This document shows, in pieces, positions 1 through 15,327 of a DNA stretch of 64,000 nucleotides. The translations under genes and the position numbers were made by a program. The stretch is from Trichoplax adhaerens (lineage: Eukaryota; Placozoa; Uniplacotomia; Trichoplacea; Trichoplacidae): contig NW_002060945.1 of NCBI RefSeq assembly GCF_000150275.1, forward strand, positions 3,061,172 through 3,125,171, read 5' to 3'. Position 1 is the stretch's first letter, and each line of letters begins with the position of its first letter. A model generated the notes under the pieces. That model saw only the letters and a list, made by a program, of their open reading frames with translations. It was not told where the DNA came from and ran no database searches.

Positions 1-129
1 TTATGAGAGGAAGCAGGGTATTATTTTTATAAACATAATCAAAATTTAAAAATTTTGAAAAACTTGTAGTAGCAGCAATCATTTTAAATCGATGTTAGTA
101 TCATTTTATAGTTAAAGGTTGATAAATTA

Positions 130-1267
<1,138 letters not shown>

Positions 1268-4200
1268 GATAACTAAAATACTGTATATTCAAATTATGTT
1301 TATGTAAACCGAAACTTAAGTAAATGAGTCCTTGACGGTACCAGAGGTTGACTACGTTAAACAAAATTTTTGAACTTTGACGATTACTTTATTAGAGATA
1401 TTATCCTTTCGAAAATGGAAAATTTCAACGTATTCTTAATCAAAGAGAGAGATGTACTATATTACGTCGTCTTGAGGTTGTTTTATCTCTTAAAGATTGA
1501 TTGAATATAGTTCTACGGCAGTTGTAGAATTACTTAAAGAGAATTTGGTTAAAATAAAGCGATTAGAGGCAAATTTAAATCGATGTTGACATCCACCATA
1601 CAATTAATTCAACCACGATGAAATAAACTTGACCTTTGCTACCGATTATAAAAGGATCGTACTTAAGGATAGTATTAGGGTAAATTTCCTGATAGCAATT
1701 AGATACCAAGAGTTTACGATTGAACTTGTTTTGATCTCGTGTAATTCAACAAGCGTTAAATCAATCAACTTTAAAAGGGGCTTAATATCCGTATAATAGT
1801 AGAACAATGTTTGAATTGGATCAAAGTTATCTACAGTCTGTTATTAAATGGAATGACTGCTAGAAATCATCCATTAAAAAAATTAAAAATCAAGGTGATT
1901 CGGGACTTTTATCCAAGTTACCTTAGAAAAACTGTTATTCGCTGGTGAATACGAATACATTAATAGTAACAGCGTTAACACTAGCTAACAGGTGAAATAG
2001 ATGATATGGTTAACATCTACTTTAAGAATCCAATAACCACCAGCCAAATATTCAAATTAACATTATTAATTTGGACTTGGGTAAAAATAATCAGGAGTAA
2101 TACAAGTAAGTAGACGTTGAGCGCGGGCACTTTCTATACTTGGGAATAGCTTTGGAAAGAAACGATCAATTCCAATTTTGTTTCCTTTTCCTAATCTCTT
2201 TAAAACACTTCTTTCCTTATAATAGTATGAAATAATCTAACACTCGAGAAATGTATTAGATAGCGAAACCGCTAGCGCCAAAGAAGGTCAAAAGGGCCAG
2301 ACTTCAAGTAGAGAAATAAATCATTCAAATAAAATAGTTGAAGTAAATATAGACGTTATTATAGAAGCATAATTTCTATTATCGTACAAGATTGATGAAT
2401 TTCTTTCTTCACTACTTTAACTTTCTTTCAAATGGAGGGGGGGGGGGTCAAATGTCTGTCTTAAATAATTTGCTTATTAACCAAAATGTTCTCTATCGAC
2501 GACGATCTTCACTGAATAATTTATAATAAGGGAACTAGGGGGAAATAGATTAGGTTAACAGTATCCAATTAACGATGATGGGTCGTAACAGTCATCATTT
2601 TATAACGTTAACCTAGAAGTAAGCAGTTGTTTTAATACCGTAGTTGAGCTTTATTCACCGGGAAGGATCAACAATTATGATATTGTCCAGTTGATTCAAA
2701 ATTGAAATTATGAATGTGAAATGAAAGAGTTAATTTTCTTGATGATTGGACGTGTCTTATAGTTTTAAGAAAGATTTGGGATCGTTTCACTTTGAAGTTG
2801 ATGATCAGATGAGTATCGACTAATTTAAAGTAATTGTTAATATCGTTGATGAATAATTTTCAATCTTATGTTGAAATTATTTGCTTTAAAACTGTATTGG
2901 TTGACTATTGATCTCTAGTCACCATAGTTGGTTTTTCGTTAGAGGATTCTTCTACAGTGGTCCAGAACGTAATTTTTTGGATCCCTTTATTCAGTTTACC
3001 ACTTGAAATCGTTAAAGATCAACTCTATAAATGTTCAACCAGGACTGCAGCGAGGGGAAAAGAAATTCCAATTTGAGGATTGACTTGATCAGTTATGATG
3101 ATTAAAATGCCCAATGGAATTTATTTTATAATAATTGTTCAAGAGTGAAATATAAACGAGGACAGGGGTAGAAATAAAGCATGATTTATTATTGATTATT
3201 AATAAAATCGTCTGTATCCACCAGGGGGTGATATTAAAGTAGCGCTAATGCTGTATTCTAAAGTATACATTAGCCAATTGGTTGGTGTGAACTCTCTGCA
3301 TGCGTACGTCATCGTCTGTCTGTCTGGAAGGGATTCTAATCAGACATAATCGACATAAATACTTTGTGCCAATCGTTGAAAACAGAATAACATTAATTAA
3401 AATTTGAATTATTGATGAATTCGATAGAGTATAGTTCATCATGCCACTTGAACAATCATCATGACAATAATAATTATATAATCATTGTTTTGATGGTGGT
3501 TTCTTTATATTCATCTATGATAGTAGAACTTACTAAACATTTTGACCTATTTTTTTTTTATTTTTAGGGTAACCACTGGTCGCTGTTATTGCACGCAGTG
3601 ACTCAGAAACATCCAACCTTTATATAGAGATAGATTGATATTCTAATACTCTTCATAGCTGTCATCACCATGACCAATAATGAAGAGTACCGTTATTCAT
3701 CAACCGATAGCAATATTAATCCATTATGGCGGACATAAAACGCTTTATCCGCTGCTGTGCTTATGGTTACGTTGCTATGATACAACCCCAATACGTTGCC
3801 GGAGCTAAGCGTACTAGTCCATATTGTCATAGTGATCAAGGACGTTATGTCCACATGGAGACGAAGGATGGTACTATAGGGATCAAGGCGTAGGGAAAAG
3901 AAAAATGAACAATTTCTATTTATGATGAACGATTGATATCGTTATTTGCCTTGCAATTAGTTCTTTCGAGGAAGGCCTAATCTTCTAAATAGTTGAAGTT
4001 CTGTCGTAGCAATGTACAACGGAGAGAAATCTCTGATCTCTACTGAACTGGAGTAATATCAATGAATAAAAGAACCATTTCTTTGACCTTCATTAGCCAT
4101 AAGATGGTTCTACATATCACAATGTAGTACATTCTAGTCATGCCTTAAATGCCCAATACTGTAAAAGAAAAAAATCGCTCTATTACTCAAATTAGTCTTA

Positions 4201-7200
4201 TTAGAGCAGGTTGAATAGTGGGTAAGCTGCAACTGATATTTAAACAAATAGTGGGCACGATTATATATATGCGTGCATACTAGGATTAATTGTAATCTTG
4301 CTTGCCTAGCAAAAAGAGTATTAGCTTTGCAATTAGCGTAGTTAACTTTGGGAGACTGTGTTGAATAGCATTTACTGCTAGTTTTGCTCCCTATAGCAAC
4401 TATACTAACGGATTACAGTAGGAAGAATCCATAAGAAGCTTGAATAAACTGTAGTAGATGTTTGAAAAGTGAGCTGTTTTTAAGCTAACGTTTTCTATTA
4501 TCTAGGCATTAATAATAGTTTTCAATAATAACACTTTCAAGCATTATCCAAGTAGGAAAAAAATAAATTAATACAATTACTCGATAGATAATAAGACAAC
4601 AAAGGATAATTTAGATCTTCTTGGCAACTTTATCTTTCAGTCTACTTAAGATGATGTTTTCGTATCGCACTACTATAGCAAAATCGTTAAAGGAAAAATT
4701 GATTTAGGGATTTTTTTTATTGAATTGAGCTTGTGCTTAATCGGAAGCGGATAAGGAAGACAAGTATAATTAAGTATAACTTATTTTATAGACTCAACTA
4801 ATCTAGATTAATTGATGAATGCCGATAGAGTACCATCACACTCATTACGTCAAATAACTTTTTATTTCATGTCATATCGACAATTTCAACGACAAACTGT
4901 TGCTTTAACAACTTAGTTAGACTAACATTGAAAATTCCTAGAAATGTTGATCCTAATTATTATTTCGCTACTCATTGCTGATGATGACGTATAAAGATAA
5001 ATGTATATAATTATAATACTATTGACCGATTACAATAATCCTATTTTAACCAGGATAACAAAGCAGTCTTTTAGTAGGATAATAGTGAGTGAGATTTGTG
5101 TTACATTTTGAAATACTAATCAGACGTTATAAATAACTCTGTTCAACTGCTCGTTGTTACTACTATACACGTATAACAATAATTGTATCTCAACTGAAAG
5201 GTGGCAGCATTGCTAGTAGTACATCATTGCTGTTGCGCCAATGTTCAATTTATTTAATAGAATGTTTGTTGTGATCTCCAAGTAGTGCTAAACTTAAAAT
5301 AATCCTCTAGGAAAATTAGATCAGACCAATGCTTTGCTTACTGGCCTTATGGTAGGCATGAATGGATAAACGTATTTATTTCTGTTTAAATTTTTCAGAA
5401 TTTAAAAATTTAGTAACTTTCTATTTATCTTCCGCTTTATGATCGTTAGCCACGGTATACACAAATACTGTATGAATGGTATTTTTGTAATGTACAGTAT
5501 GTCGTTCCGTTATTATCTTGATCGATTAGACATTAATTTTAAATTTATAAAATCATGCTATCTAGCTCGATTTTAAATGTGAAATCACTCGCTGATATTT
5601 CTACTAATTTATTCTTGCTAGATATTGTAAGATAGGACGGAACAGTCAATTATATCGGTTTCGAGGTCTACGCTGTTACTGTAATAGGATAGCCAACTAT
5701 ACCGTTAATTAGTTCGATATATCACGTAATAAATAGTAATAATAAATGAAATGTACGATCATGATTAAATTTTTTATCTTAGCGATCAATTAAAGCTAAG
5801 ATTTAATTTCATTATAGTAATGTTTCGCTATTATTCAGGGTTATTGAAAAGTTATTTATTCAAAATTATAAATTAAATCTGGATATAATTCGATATAATC
5901 AACTAGAATTATTCGGCGTAATATACCGGTACTGTAAATATTCCTTACAGTAAGTACCGTAAAATACAAATACAGTAGTACAAAATAGTTATGTGTTATT
6001 ATTGTTGTTTTCATATTACGTAGTGAGTCAACAAAACATGCAGCATCAAACTGATATACGAGTATTTACACGTAACCTATGCATTTTACAAAGTCACAGG
6101 TAGTAGAATGAATCTGATCCGGCCTAATATATAGCTGTATCATAGACTGTTAGAAACCAAAAATTTCGAATAGTCTGTGGCTATTCTGTCTTTGTATAAC
6201 AGTGATTTGTAGATAGGACAGAATAGACCACTGTGCACAATTACCGTATATGAGTTAAAGAATTGTTGTAATTGATAGGCAATTGATATTTTTTAGTCTT
6301 TTCATTTATCCAAGAAGGTATAGTTGAATTACTTATTAGAAGTATTAGGTTTAGTAACGCAAATCTAGACACTGTAAAATCTTAAGAGATGCTACTGTAT
6401 CTTTTAAATTAGGTACATTTACACGATGGGCATTTTTTAAGCGCATTGGTTATTTCCTAGCTATGGAAAGCAAGGAGAATATTATAATTCGTATAGTAAC
6501 AGCATGCCAGTTTAAAGGCTGATTCCGTTTAAGTGCATGTATTTGTGTACATTAACTTGCATGGTCTAGCACGAAACTTAATATAAGAAAACATACGCAT
6601 AAGTGATTATAGAAGTTGCGAAACGAATCAACACCGAATTTTGTTTGTAACCGACTATACGATCGTACAGGGTTTCTTTGTCCTTGCGTTACGAAAATTG
6701 ATAAGTATGTTTTCGTCAGCAGATTCGGTCCGCAGCGACTATTTCATAGTGGCAGCTACAGTGGACAGTATGATAAGTGTATACTTGAAATTTGACGACC
6801 ATACCTAGCTAGCTGTGCTCTTAACAAAAAATATGCGCTGTTTTTCCCAAATTCGTAGCGTTCATATGCCTCGATATTTGTAAGTCAAATTGCCAAATGT
6901 TAAGAACACAACGTAACGAATTTAGTTACAAAAGTTTAGAATAAATGAACAGCGGTGGGAAATAACAAAAATTAAAACAACACTTTAATAGGTTTATTGC
7001 CAATTACGTACTTATAAGAAAACGTGACGCAAAGCATCTCTACCAAAGGTTGCTGAAACACAAACGAGAGGCGACAAGTTGGTAGAATTGAATCACAATC
7101 AGTTATCCGCAACATTCGTTCATTATGGACTTTAACTTTTTACGATATTTATCACATTAGTATATCATAATGCAGGGCAGGAAAATAAGTGCTATTTATT

Positions 7201-8051
7201 AATTCCGTCAGTTAATAAAAAGCGCCACACTTTCCCGATTGCAATAGCTAAGCTATTATTCAAGTATATTTTATACATTAAATTTTTATCCTTAACAATA
7301 TGCATCTATGGACGCCATACAATTAATTTAATCGCCTAGCGGGTAATAATTTTTATCTACGCCATAAAGAGTCTTTAGTAAGTGGTCTACTTTAAGGCTT
7401 TCTGATAAATCACTTTCTTTAAATGGTCACTAGAACCAGTACATTAGAGCACAACAGCAAGCATCAGACTCTAAAAACACACCTGCGGTGCAAAAGGCTT
7501 TAGAAAGAAAGAATTCAATGCAGAACAGATCCCAAATCTATCACTTAGCACAGTTAGATTGTAAGCATACTTAAAATCAGCAAGCTAAAAATATTTGCGA
7601 ATCAGTCCAAACAATGGCAGAGTACTATACCATACATTTAATGTCAATGTAGTTATAACTGATTGAAAGTATCCAGCAATGATTTACTAATTTTAGTAAT
7701 ATTACAGTTATTTTGGTGACTAGTGTACATACAATTTTTCTAAAGAATGTAATGCAGAAGCTTAATGTCAATTACATGTTGAGTTACAAAAGTTTTCTAT
7801 CTTAACGAATCTCAATAACTAATAAAGATAAGCAATCTAAGTGCGAAAATCGCATACCTGCATGTATTGCTAATCTATTAGAGGTAAAGGACACCCTGTT
7901 TGAACATACGCGAATGCTCAAGACAGAGTGCTTTTCCATAGAGGTATTTAATAGACGATATAAAGACATGGCAAAGTCTGCTAGTGAAAGTCTTACAGTA
8001 AGATTGGCTACTAAAATGCACCACATCAATAAACGCAGTTATGATAAAGGA
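1268..8051. other. Gap between the kinase and endophilin, no firm gene
   Basis: About 6.8 kb of AT-rich DNA between the start of the STK33-like gene and the 3' end of endophilin. It holds an 11-G run at 2437-2447 and one short ORF of possible interest at 3726-3893 (listed separately). I see no exon chain matching a known family. The part just right of 1267 should hold the kinase promoter, and the part left of 8052 the endophilin 3' UTR. Confidence 0.5.
3726..3893 (+). CDS. Short ORF, possible exon with faint FGF-like pattern
   Basis: An ATG in a good context (cattATGGCGGAC) opens 55 codons, and an in-frame stop lies just upstream. The local base composition is visibly richer in GC than the surroundings. 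The second half reads YCHSDQGRYVHMETKDGTIG, which resembles the beta-trefoil repeat of fibroblast growth factors (YC-x3-G-x-hydrophobic-x5-DGT-hydrophobic). It has no clear signal peptide. I could not find a strong donor or a following exon with the FGF core motif. It may be a first exon, a relic, or chance. Confidence 0.2.
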   Translation: MADIKRFIRCCAYGYVAMIQPQYVAGAKRTSPYCHSDQGRYVHMETKDGTIGIKA

Positions 8052-11000
8052 CTACGGAAGTGCAACCACGACTTCAACATAAGTTGTTGGAAAGTAACCA
8101 GTTTGTCCATTACATGTACCCTCCATCCAATTTTCGTCGATGCGATTGATTAAGTAAATCAGATCTCCTTCATGGAAGCCAAGTTCACCTTCATTTTCAG
8201 GAGAAAAGTCATATAATGCCTTTGCACATGGCTTACCACCTCCAGGTTTGTTTGAGTGATTATTGTATATGGCATAGTCGTTATTTGCTGCCATTGCATA
8301 GGTATCATCATCATCATCATCTGGATTTACTTCATCATAACTTGGAGGCAGTGAAGTTGGTTTAATAATTGGTCTTTCAGTACGCGGTTTAGCTACTGCT
8401 TCATCCATTCTAATGATTTTAAAGCAATTTAATATTATCTTGCGTGTTATTGCCAAAAAAGTAAAAATATCGTATGCTTTAATAAAGACTAAATAAACTC
8501 GTATAAAAAATCTAATTAGATTCACGTTTAAAAATTAATATCGGCGTTAAATTTGCACTAACTTCTGTTGTACAACGTGAGTCAAGTTACCCAGTAACTC
8601 TGCGCCTTGGGCATAATATTGCATAAGCCCCTTAATTAATTCCAACAGCTGCCCAATTTGATCACTCTAAGAATAGATTGTATAGGTTAACGCTGTAATT
8701 TATCTAAATTATCGTAATGAATCTTGAATGAAACTCTACTACAAATTATAGAATAGTTAAAAGGTTTGAATCCGATAATTATTGTTATAGGCGTAAGTTA
8801 ATAGCTCACTTCATTATCAAACAGATTAATCATTCCACTTTCAGCAAGTTCTTTCGATTCCAAGAATTTTTCTTCCGCTATTTTCAAATCGTCATCGCTT
8901 ACGTTACTGCCTGAAAAGCATAAAGTAATAGATGTTTATATAAATTTAACATGGCTACTTGTATCTTAGGCTATTTTACTGTGCTACTCATATTTATATG
9001 AAAGGTTCTATAGCGGGGTGCCGCTCAGCAATACCATAAATTTGTATGCTGATATTACCTCTATCCTTTTTTCGTCTTTTGCAGTCATAGTCTAAGCGAC
9101 GGCCACTAAGCTTCTTACGGTGATGCTGCATGTAGTTATTATTATATAGGGATTGAAGTACAGTATATTAGTCATCTCGGATTATATAACATAGGTAAAT
9201 CAGTGACGTTACAGTTAAGTTTATTATTGCATCCTAACCATGACTTCCTTTAAATCTTTGGTTTGCAGCAAAGTTAAAGGTTCTAGGAAATTTTGCTTAA
9301 TATTTGCATCCTAAGAGTAAAGTTTGCCAAAGTTAGCTACAGGTATTATGTAAATTATTATGAAATCAAGTCGAATTTATTAATACTTTAATAATTTATA
9401 ATTTACAGATGGTATTATTTACCAAAGCATCTTTAGCATCCGCTATCTGTTTCATACATTCACCAACGTCCACTAAAGTTTGACCTATGATCAAATAAAT
9501 AATTCAATAAATCATTGAAGCAATACGAAGTATAATAATTAAAGTTAAATATTTGAATGTTATCGTCTTACTGAGAATTAGATCTTCTCCAAGTTCAGTA
9601 GAAGATTTTATCATAACTTCGCCCAATACAAATTCAGGTTGTGGATATTTAACATTTTTCGCACTACCAGTTATTTTCTGATATGCGCCTTGCGTATGTA
9701 GTTTGAATCTGGCAGCAGGATTCGGTTGTAGAACTTCAATAGTCCTGCTTTTTATATTTTCAACCGATGCCGCTAGAGCGTCAGTTTGCTACGTAGAATT
9801 AAAAGAATTTAAATCTCAAGTAACTGACTGTAGACATATATGTTACGAGCTATGTATGGTCTAATTAGATCATCATCTGCAAACAATGCCTATAAAAATT
9901 GTAATATTACTGTAGCAAAATTAACAGATTAACGTATTCACAATTATTAATTAAATCATCCTTGTTATCAGTAATACGTAGTACTATCTATTGCTATTTA
10001 ATGATATAGCAAAGTAAATATGTTAAAATACTCTAAACACTTGATTGAACGATTTCTCTCTAATCACAACACAAAATATCATAATTTCGCAGTAGTAGGT
10101 TATCTCATTCATTTTCATTGAAAACTACCGTAATACTACAAGTACTTAAAGATGACCTAACTGTTTTTCACAAGTAACTAACTGCAAGAAGTTAGTTGTC
10201 TATCACTAAGTAAAATCAGTAAAAATATCTTTTGGTCTAAAAGTAATATCGTTATTAATTTATAATCGATAAAACGGATAGAGATGATGTTCTTGTTTTC
10301 AATCATAAGGTTGCCATACTGATAAATATCCCGGTCTTATATCTAGTAAACTGTACGTGTGTTACGGTACATACCTTTTCTAATTCCAAGAATTGATCAT
10401 CTAACTTGGTCCCTTGGGCGCCACCAACTTTCTCGCTAACATACTATATTAGAAATTAGAAATTAAATTATCAGTAAATTTTACCACGACAAAAAAATAC
10501 AATAAAAATTTCGAACTGATAAAAATCTAAAAGCGATAACTTGTTTTTAATTAGAATTGGAGAACTACTTATAAGCAATCTATTTATTGATGTATTTTTT
10601 TACTATTTTGTCATTCGTAATCTGTTACAAAGTATAACAGCACCGTCTGTCCATCTTGAACAGTGTTGGCAATGGCGTCCTCACTTAACACGTTATAATG
10701 TCATAGGTATATTGTATATTCTTTACGTGTATCATTTTATTAGCGTTATAACAACGCACGTATATTCAGAACAAGGGTTACTAGTAGAGAGTTTTTTTAC
10801 AGTAGTGCTTGATTTAGATCACAATACAGTAATTCAGTAAGCTTCTGTACAAAACTATTAGAATTGATGTAATGCGTACAATGAAGTAACGAATTAACAA
10901 GCTGCCTAACTTTATAAACAAGGCACAGAATAGAAATTATGCAGCAAAATGACCCTATGCTGATATATATATTTACAAGTTAAATTAATTAGCTGGAGGA

Positions 11001-13753
11001 GCTGAGCTGATTCGAAACAAAACGAGTAATGTAGAAATATCGTACCGCACGGATGAAATTGAATATGTCTAGCGAGGAGGAGGTAATAGAAAGCGCCTTC
11101 GGTAATATAGAGCACTACTGTATGCTACTAACTAATTCTATGCCTATCTACCAATCTAAAATTATAATTCATTATTAATATAATTAAGTATGAGACCAAA
11201 AATCGGATAACTAATTAGTATTACAGTTTCAAAAATAAGTAATTATCAATTGACTACTCGATTATTATCGACAATCAGCTTCCGTCGTTAATGTTAATAG
11301 CGATGAATTTGTACTGACAGTGAGAATATTCTTAACATACGTATCACCAATTCACGATAGCAGTTTTTATAACACAGCAACGAACAGTAAACTGAAATTA
11401 CGATGGCTTATATAATCGTTTATCTAATCAATTTAGTAACGGATTGTACTGTAGGCACGTGGCTATTATAATAAGATATTAGTAATTCAGTATTATAAAT
11501 TCAAGAAGTTGGATATTTGTAATTAGGCACTAATTACTAAAGTGGTTTAGTTTACCGTACACCAACTAGTTCGGTTAGAGTCATTACGTAAATGTAGTCA
11601 ACGCCAGTAATAAGGTGTAATTATAACTGTCGCCGCTGATTGTAATTTAAATCTGTGGAAGCGTCAATATTCCATCGCATCATTAAATGCTTTGTATATC
11701 TATAATCGAAAAGTGTAAATTGTCCAAACTGTCGGAAGACAGCATCATAGGCACGAAATATTGTTGCACATGTATTTGAATTTTGTCGTTAAGTAAATAG
11801 CAAGTCATGGTGTTTAATACACTGTATGATTGCATACTGAGGTATGAAGAGAATTCTATGCCTACAGCTAGTCTACAGGCAATAAATGCTGTTTTAGTCA
11901 GTGTATACCGATTACCGTATGCTTCTTAATTGTGGTAATATGACAGTGATTATAATTATTAACATGTACTAAATTCTTAGTTTGCTTACAGGATTTCGAT
12001 TGTCAATGAAGTATATTCATATTGTACAATGCAGTACAGTGAGGCAATTTAAATTTCTGAGACGATTACTATTTGACATACTATAATATACTATAGGATG
12101 AAGTTACCAATACGAATTTTGAATAGAGTACTAGAATCATTCCAGATCATCCACAAACGAGGAGAGACGCAAGCTAGCCTATTCTGCTGCTACCTCACTT
12201 GTACAGATGTTTTAAGTATTAAGCCAGTTCTATTATTATTTACTCGTTCACATCAGGTCATTTCTAGGTAATCTAAATATCCATTGCTGAACTGTACTAT
12301 TGTTGGCTGCTGTAACTATCTTCTACGTTTAGCTTGTGTCGTCAGTACAGTAGGCAAAATTATGGATAATTTATAACATCAGTCATATTTGGATACTGTT
12401 TATACAAGATCAAAAATTCGAAAGAGATGCAAACGGTTACGAGTATTTAACAGAAACATACGAGTGTATAGTATCGAATTATATCACAGTTGTTGTTAAT
12501 TCATTATGTAGTGTAAGATACTGCAATTCCTATGGAAGTATACTATGTATAATTGAATTATTTTATCCGTATACAATAAGATAGTCTAGTAGATAACCCT
12601 TAAAATTAGATACATTTTTATTTCATAGCCCAAGATAAGATTAAGATTAATAATGTAATCAATACTAATATGCGTAGAAACAGCTGCGAAAGGATTCCCT
12701 ATAACGTTAATCAAATACTGTACTAAAAACTTGGAAATTCTATTTCACACGGCAAGGATGGAAATAGAGCAATTTCAATGATGTTATGATTTTGAACAGT
12801 ATCCAATGAAATAAAGTGTCTTTGGTCCCTTTTCCGCATACCGAGCGGTCGGCAGATAGGTAAGTATACGTACATTGGTGTACAAACATACGGATCGAAA
12901 GGATAAAAATTGGCCACGGTATGGAGTATTGAAGAAGTCGCGATCTCTCATGCCATACTGTTGAGCGGCATGAATTGAATACGTAATCGGTGTTGGATGC
13001 ACTGTCAATCGATCAATGTATGGTTATTGTAAAAATTCGAGTTGTCGAGTTATGTGTGATATATATTACGAGTACAGTATATGTATGTGTCTATGCAGAA
13101 GAAAAAAGCTATTAGATGGACGAGTCAATTTTCCCGTTCACCATGACTATTGGAATATACGTGTCTATGCAGTAGAAAAAAGCTATAGATGAACGAGTCA
13201 ATTTTTCCGTTCCCCATGACTATTGATAAAGGATTCTTTCAAACACAATCTATTATAGGTTGACTAGACTACACGAGTTACTACTCGGTGTCCATGAACA
13301 CTATGCACACTCATCGTAGTAAATTGATGATGGTGAAAAAACAGCTAAGATTATCTACGCCTAATTGACACAATGTGGTTCATTGCTGCTGGTCAATGCT
13401 GAGCCAGTTCAAACCGACTATCCTATAGTGGCTATACATTCACAATTTTCGAACGCTATAAGGCTTTTGCAGTCTTGTTATTAAAAGATTCAACTCTAGA
13501 CGTTGCTTATTTTTAACACTAGACAAGATTAAATTTACGACGAGCATTAAAATAGCGTTAAAATGTTCAATCAATTCTTCTATCAGACAACTGTGGGCCA
13601 TTGGGATAACATCGATGGAAGTACAGTACTCTAGTCACTATAGAGTTTCAGTGATCCATCGTCATCGTTGCACTACGGTCAATTGGTACTGCCAACTGCA
13701 ATACTTACTTGGTTGGCTTTATTGATTTGTTTTTTCAATCCAGCGAAAGACAT
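8052..13753 (-). CDS. SH3GL: Endophilin-A (N-BAR and SH3 protein)
   Basis: Exons are complement 13709-13753, 10375-10443, 9572-9788, 9423-9484, 9239-9310, 9059-9125, 8810-8910, 8563-8666 and 8052-8409. They join in phase to 364 residues (vertebrate paralogues about 350). Endophilin bends membrane at endocytic necks and recruits dynamin and synaptojanin. Residues 1-22 form the amphipathic H0 helix ([15 protein letters not shown], then YVSEKVGG). The N-BAR domain follows, with [19 protein letters not shown] and [15 protein letters not shown]. The SH3 domain covers about 305-364, with [22 protein letters not shown] and the family's C-terminal VALP ending. The linker holds a PPSY motif and an Asp run. 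Intron 1 is 3.3 kb and carries a 74-bp tandem duplication. One gene appears to stand for the vertebrate SH3GL1-3 group. Confidence 0.95.
13087..13228. repeat. Two-copy tandem repeat, 74-bp period
   Basis: The block starting gtgtctatgcag at 13087 recurs at 13161 (gtgtctatgcagtagaaaaa). The copies share the gtctatgcag, gaaaaaagct, cgagtcaatttt and ccatgactattg segments with a few substitutions and small gaps. It lies in the first intron of endophilin. No coding potential is seen. Confidence 0.85.
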
Positions 13754-13998
13754 CTCGTTTAATTTGAAATAATATTAAATGGAGGGAAACGAATCGTCAG
13801 TCTCTACGTTCTTCCACAATCCGAATAACGCGATAGTTATTGTACAATATTCACGAGCAGTTACCAAAAGGTGATGCAAAAATAGTCTCCCACTTTGTGA
13901 AAGGAACCAACTATAAAAAAGAAGAGCAATGACTTGAGGTACTGAGCGTACTATCAGCAGTGTACTCCGTTTTGTAAGCAGCACGCTGCTCAGCGTTC

Positions 13999-14127
13999 AC
14001 TGTACACTGTACACTCTACACTGTGGACAGTACAGTACTATCCACGCTGACCTTTCCATTGGTTTGACTGGGCTTTACAGTACACAGTACTGTACTACTG
14101 GATCTCCTGCTAAGTACTGTACTATAC
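13999..14127. repeat. Cluster of GTAC-centred palindromes
   Basis: Repeated CTGTACA, ACTGTACAC, CAGTACAGTACT and CAGTACTGTACTA units are packed into about 130 bp. Each is self-complementary around GTAC or AGTACT, so hairpins or cruciforms are possible. Similar clusters occur elsewhere in this window. Confidence 0.75.
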
Positions 14128-14600
14128 TTGGACATCACCAAAATTGGACGACAAAGAAAGAAATTTCATCCTGGCCCATACTATTATATAATTATCTAAA
14201 AATAAACAATTACAATGTGCAATGGCTTCTTTTTCCTCTATTTTCTACATACAGTCTACTACACAGTCGGTAAACAGGAGCAAGATGAGAGGAGACAGTC
14301 TATTTCGCTCAATGTTCTATTACTGTAGACTGGTGGCTGAGTTTGAAAACTGCTTTTACTGTTCAGAGAGCTAAGGTCTTAATCAAGCAAGCCTGCGTTT
14401 ATCTGAGACGATCCATTTCAAAATACTTCCTTTTGGTGCTTCATTGATTTCTATGGCTAGAAAGAATGATGGCGATTGATACACAACGGTATACTGTACA
14501 CTGTACAGTGTACAGTATAGAATTGATGGCAATGTAACATTGAAACATTATACTGTACACAAAAAAGGCAAGATAAAAGTAATGTTTACACTTATACTTG

Positions 14601-14617
14601 GAGAGAGAGAGAGAGAG
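14601..14617. repeat. (GA)n microsatellite
   Basis: About eight perfect GA units in the spacer upstream of the hydrolase. Confidence 0.9.
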
Positions 14618-15327
14618 TTTCTTCCATGATTGCCAAATATGGTAATCGTTCCAGGACATCTATATTAATGAAGGCAATGGGCTGGACTGAAAGTCGCCGA
14701 AAATGATGATGTCATTGGCTTGGAGCGCGTTGCTTACAGTACACTCATACAGTACAGTAAAGGAGGCGTTACCATGCTAAACCCTTTTTTTTCTTGGTAC
14801 TGTGGCCGTACACGACGGTAGAACTTCAATTATGAAGAACTTAGACTTCCTACGTATATTCTGTCAACGGATTCTTGTAATTTAACTCTTCCTCTATCGA
14901 TTGACTTGTATTTTATTGAAAATCGACAGAAACTTTATTATTTTATTGTCAAAGTTTTTCGGGAAAATGGACTGTGACAAACGGTACAGCAGAGACCCTC
15001 TATGATAGTATCCACAAATCCCGTGATTGTGATTGTCGGAACTGATTACTGTTTTCTGCAACAGGGCTTGTAGCTACTATACAGTGTACACTGTGCAGAA
15101 CAGTGCACCATATTTGCATATTCTTTTAACATCTCCGATTACAGCTAACCTACTGTATAACTTACTCATATACCAGCACTTGCACGATAAAGATCGATAT
15201 TATTGTGGCATTGACAATATTAAAACTTCAAAACGTGTAATAAGCATACTGTACCTTACCATTATATCATAAGATACTTGACCCACGCGAATCATTTCTA
15301 TACTCTACAAGTGTACATGGTGTCGCA

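Larger units (their letters stand above)
13754..15327. other. Divergent spacer between endophilin and the hydrolase
   Basis: No exon is supported here. The spacer should contain the endophilin promoter on the left and the hydrolase promoter on the right. It holds a GTAC-palindrome cluster (13999-14127), smaller ones near 14490 and 15075, and a (GA)n run at 14601-14617. Several short ORFs cross the GTAC repeats and look like by-products of that composition. Confidence 0.5.

Noticed and set aside
10541-10840. 99-codon plus-strand ORF
   Set aside because: It lies in endophilin intron 1, has no family resemblance and no splice context.
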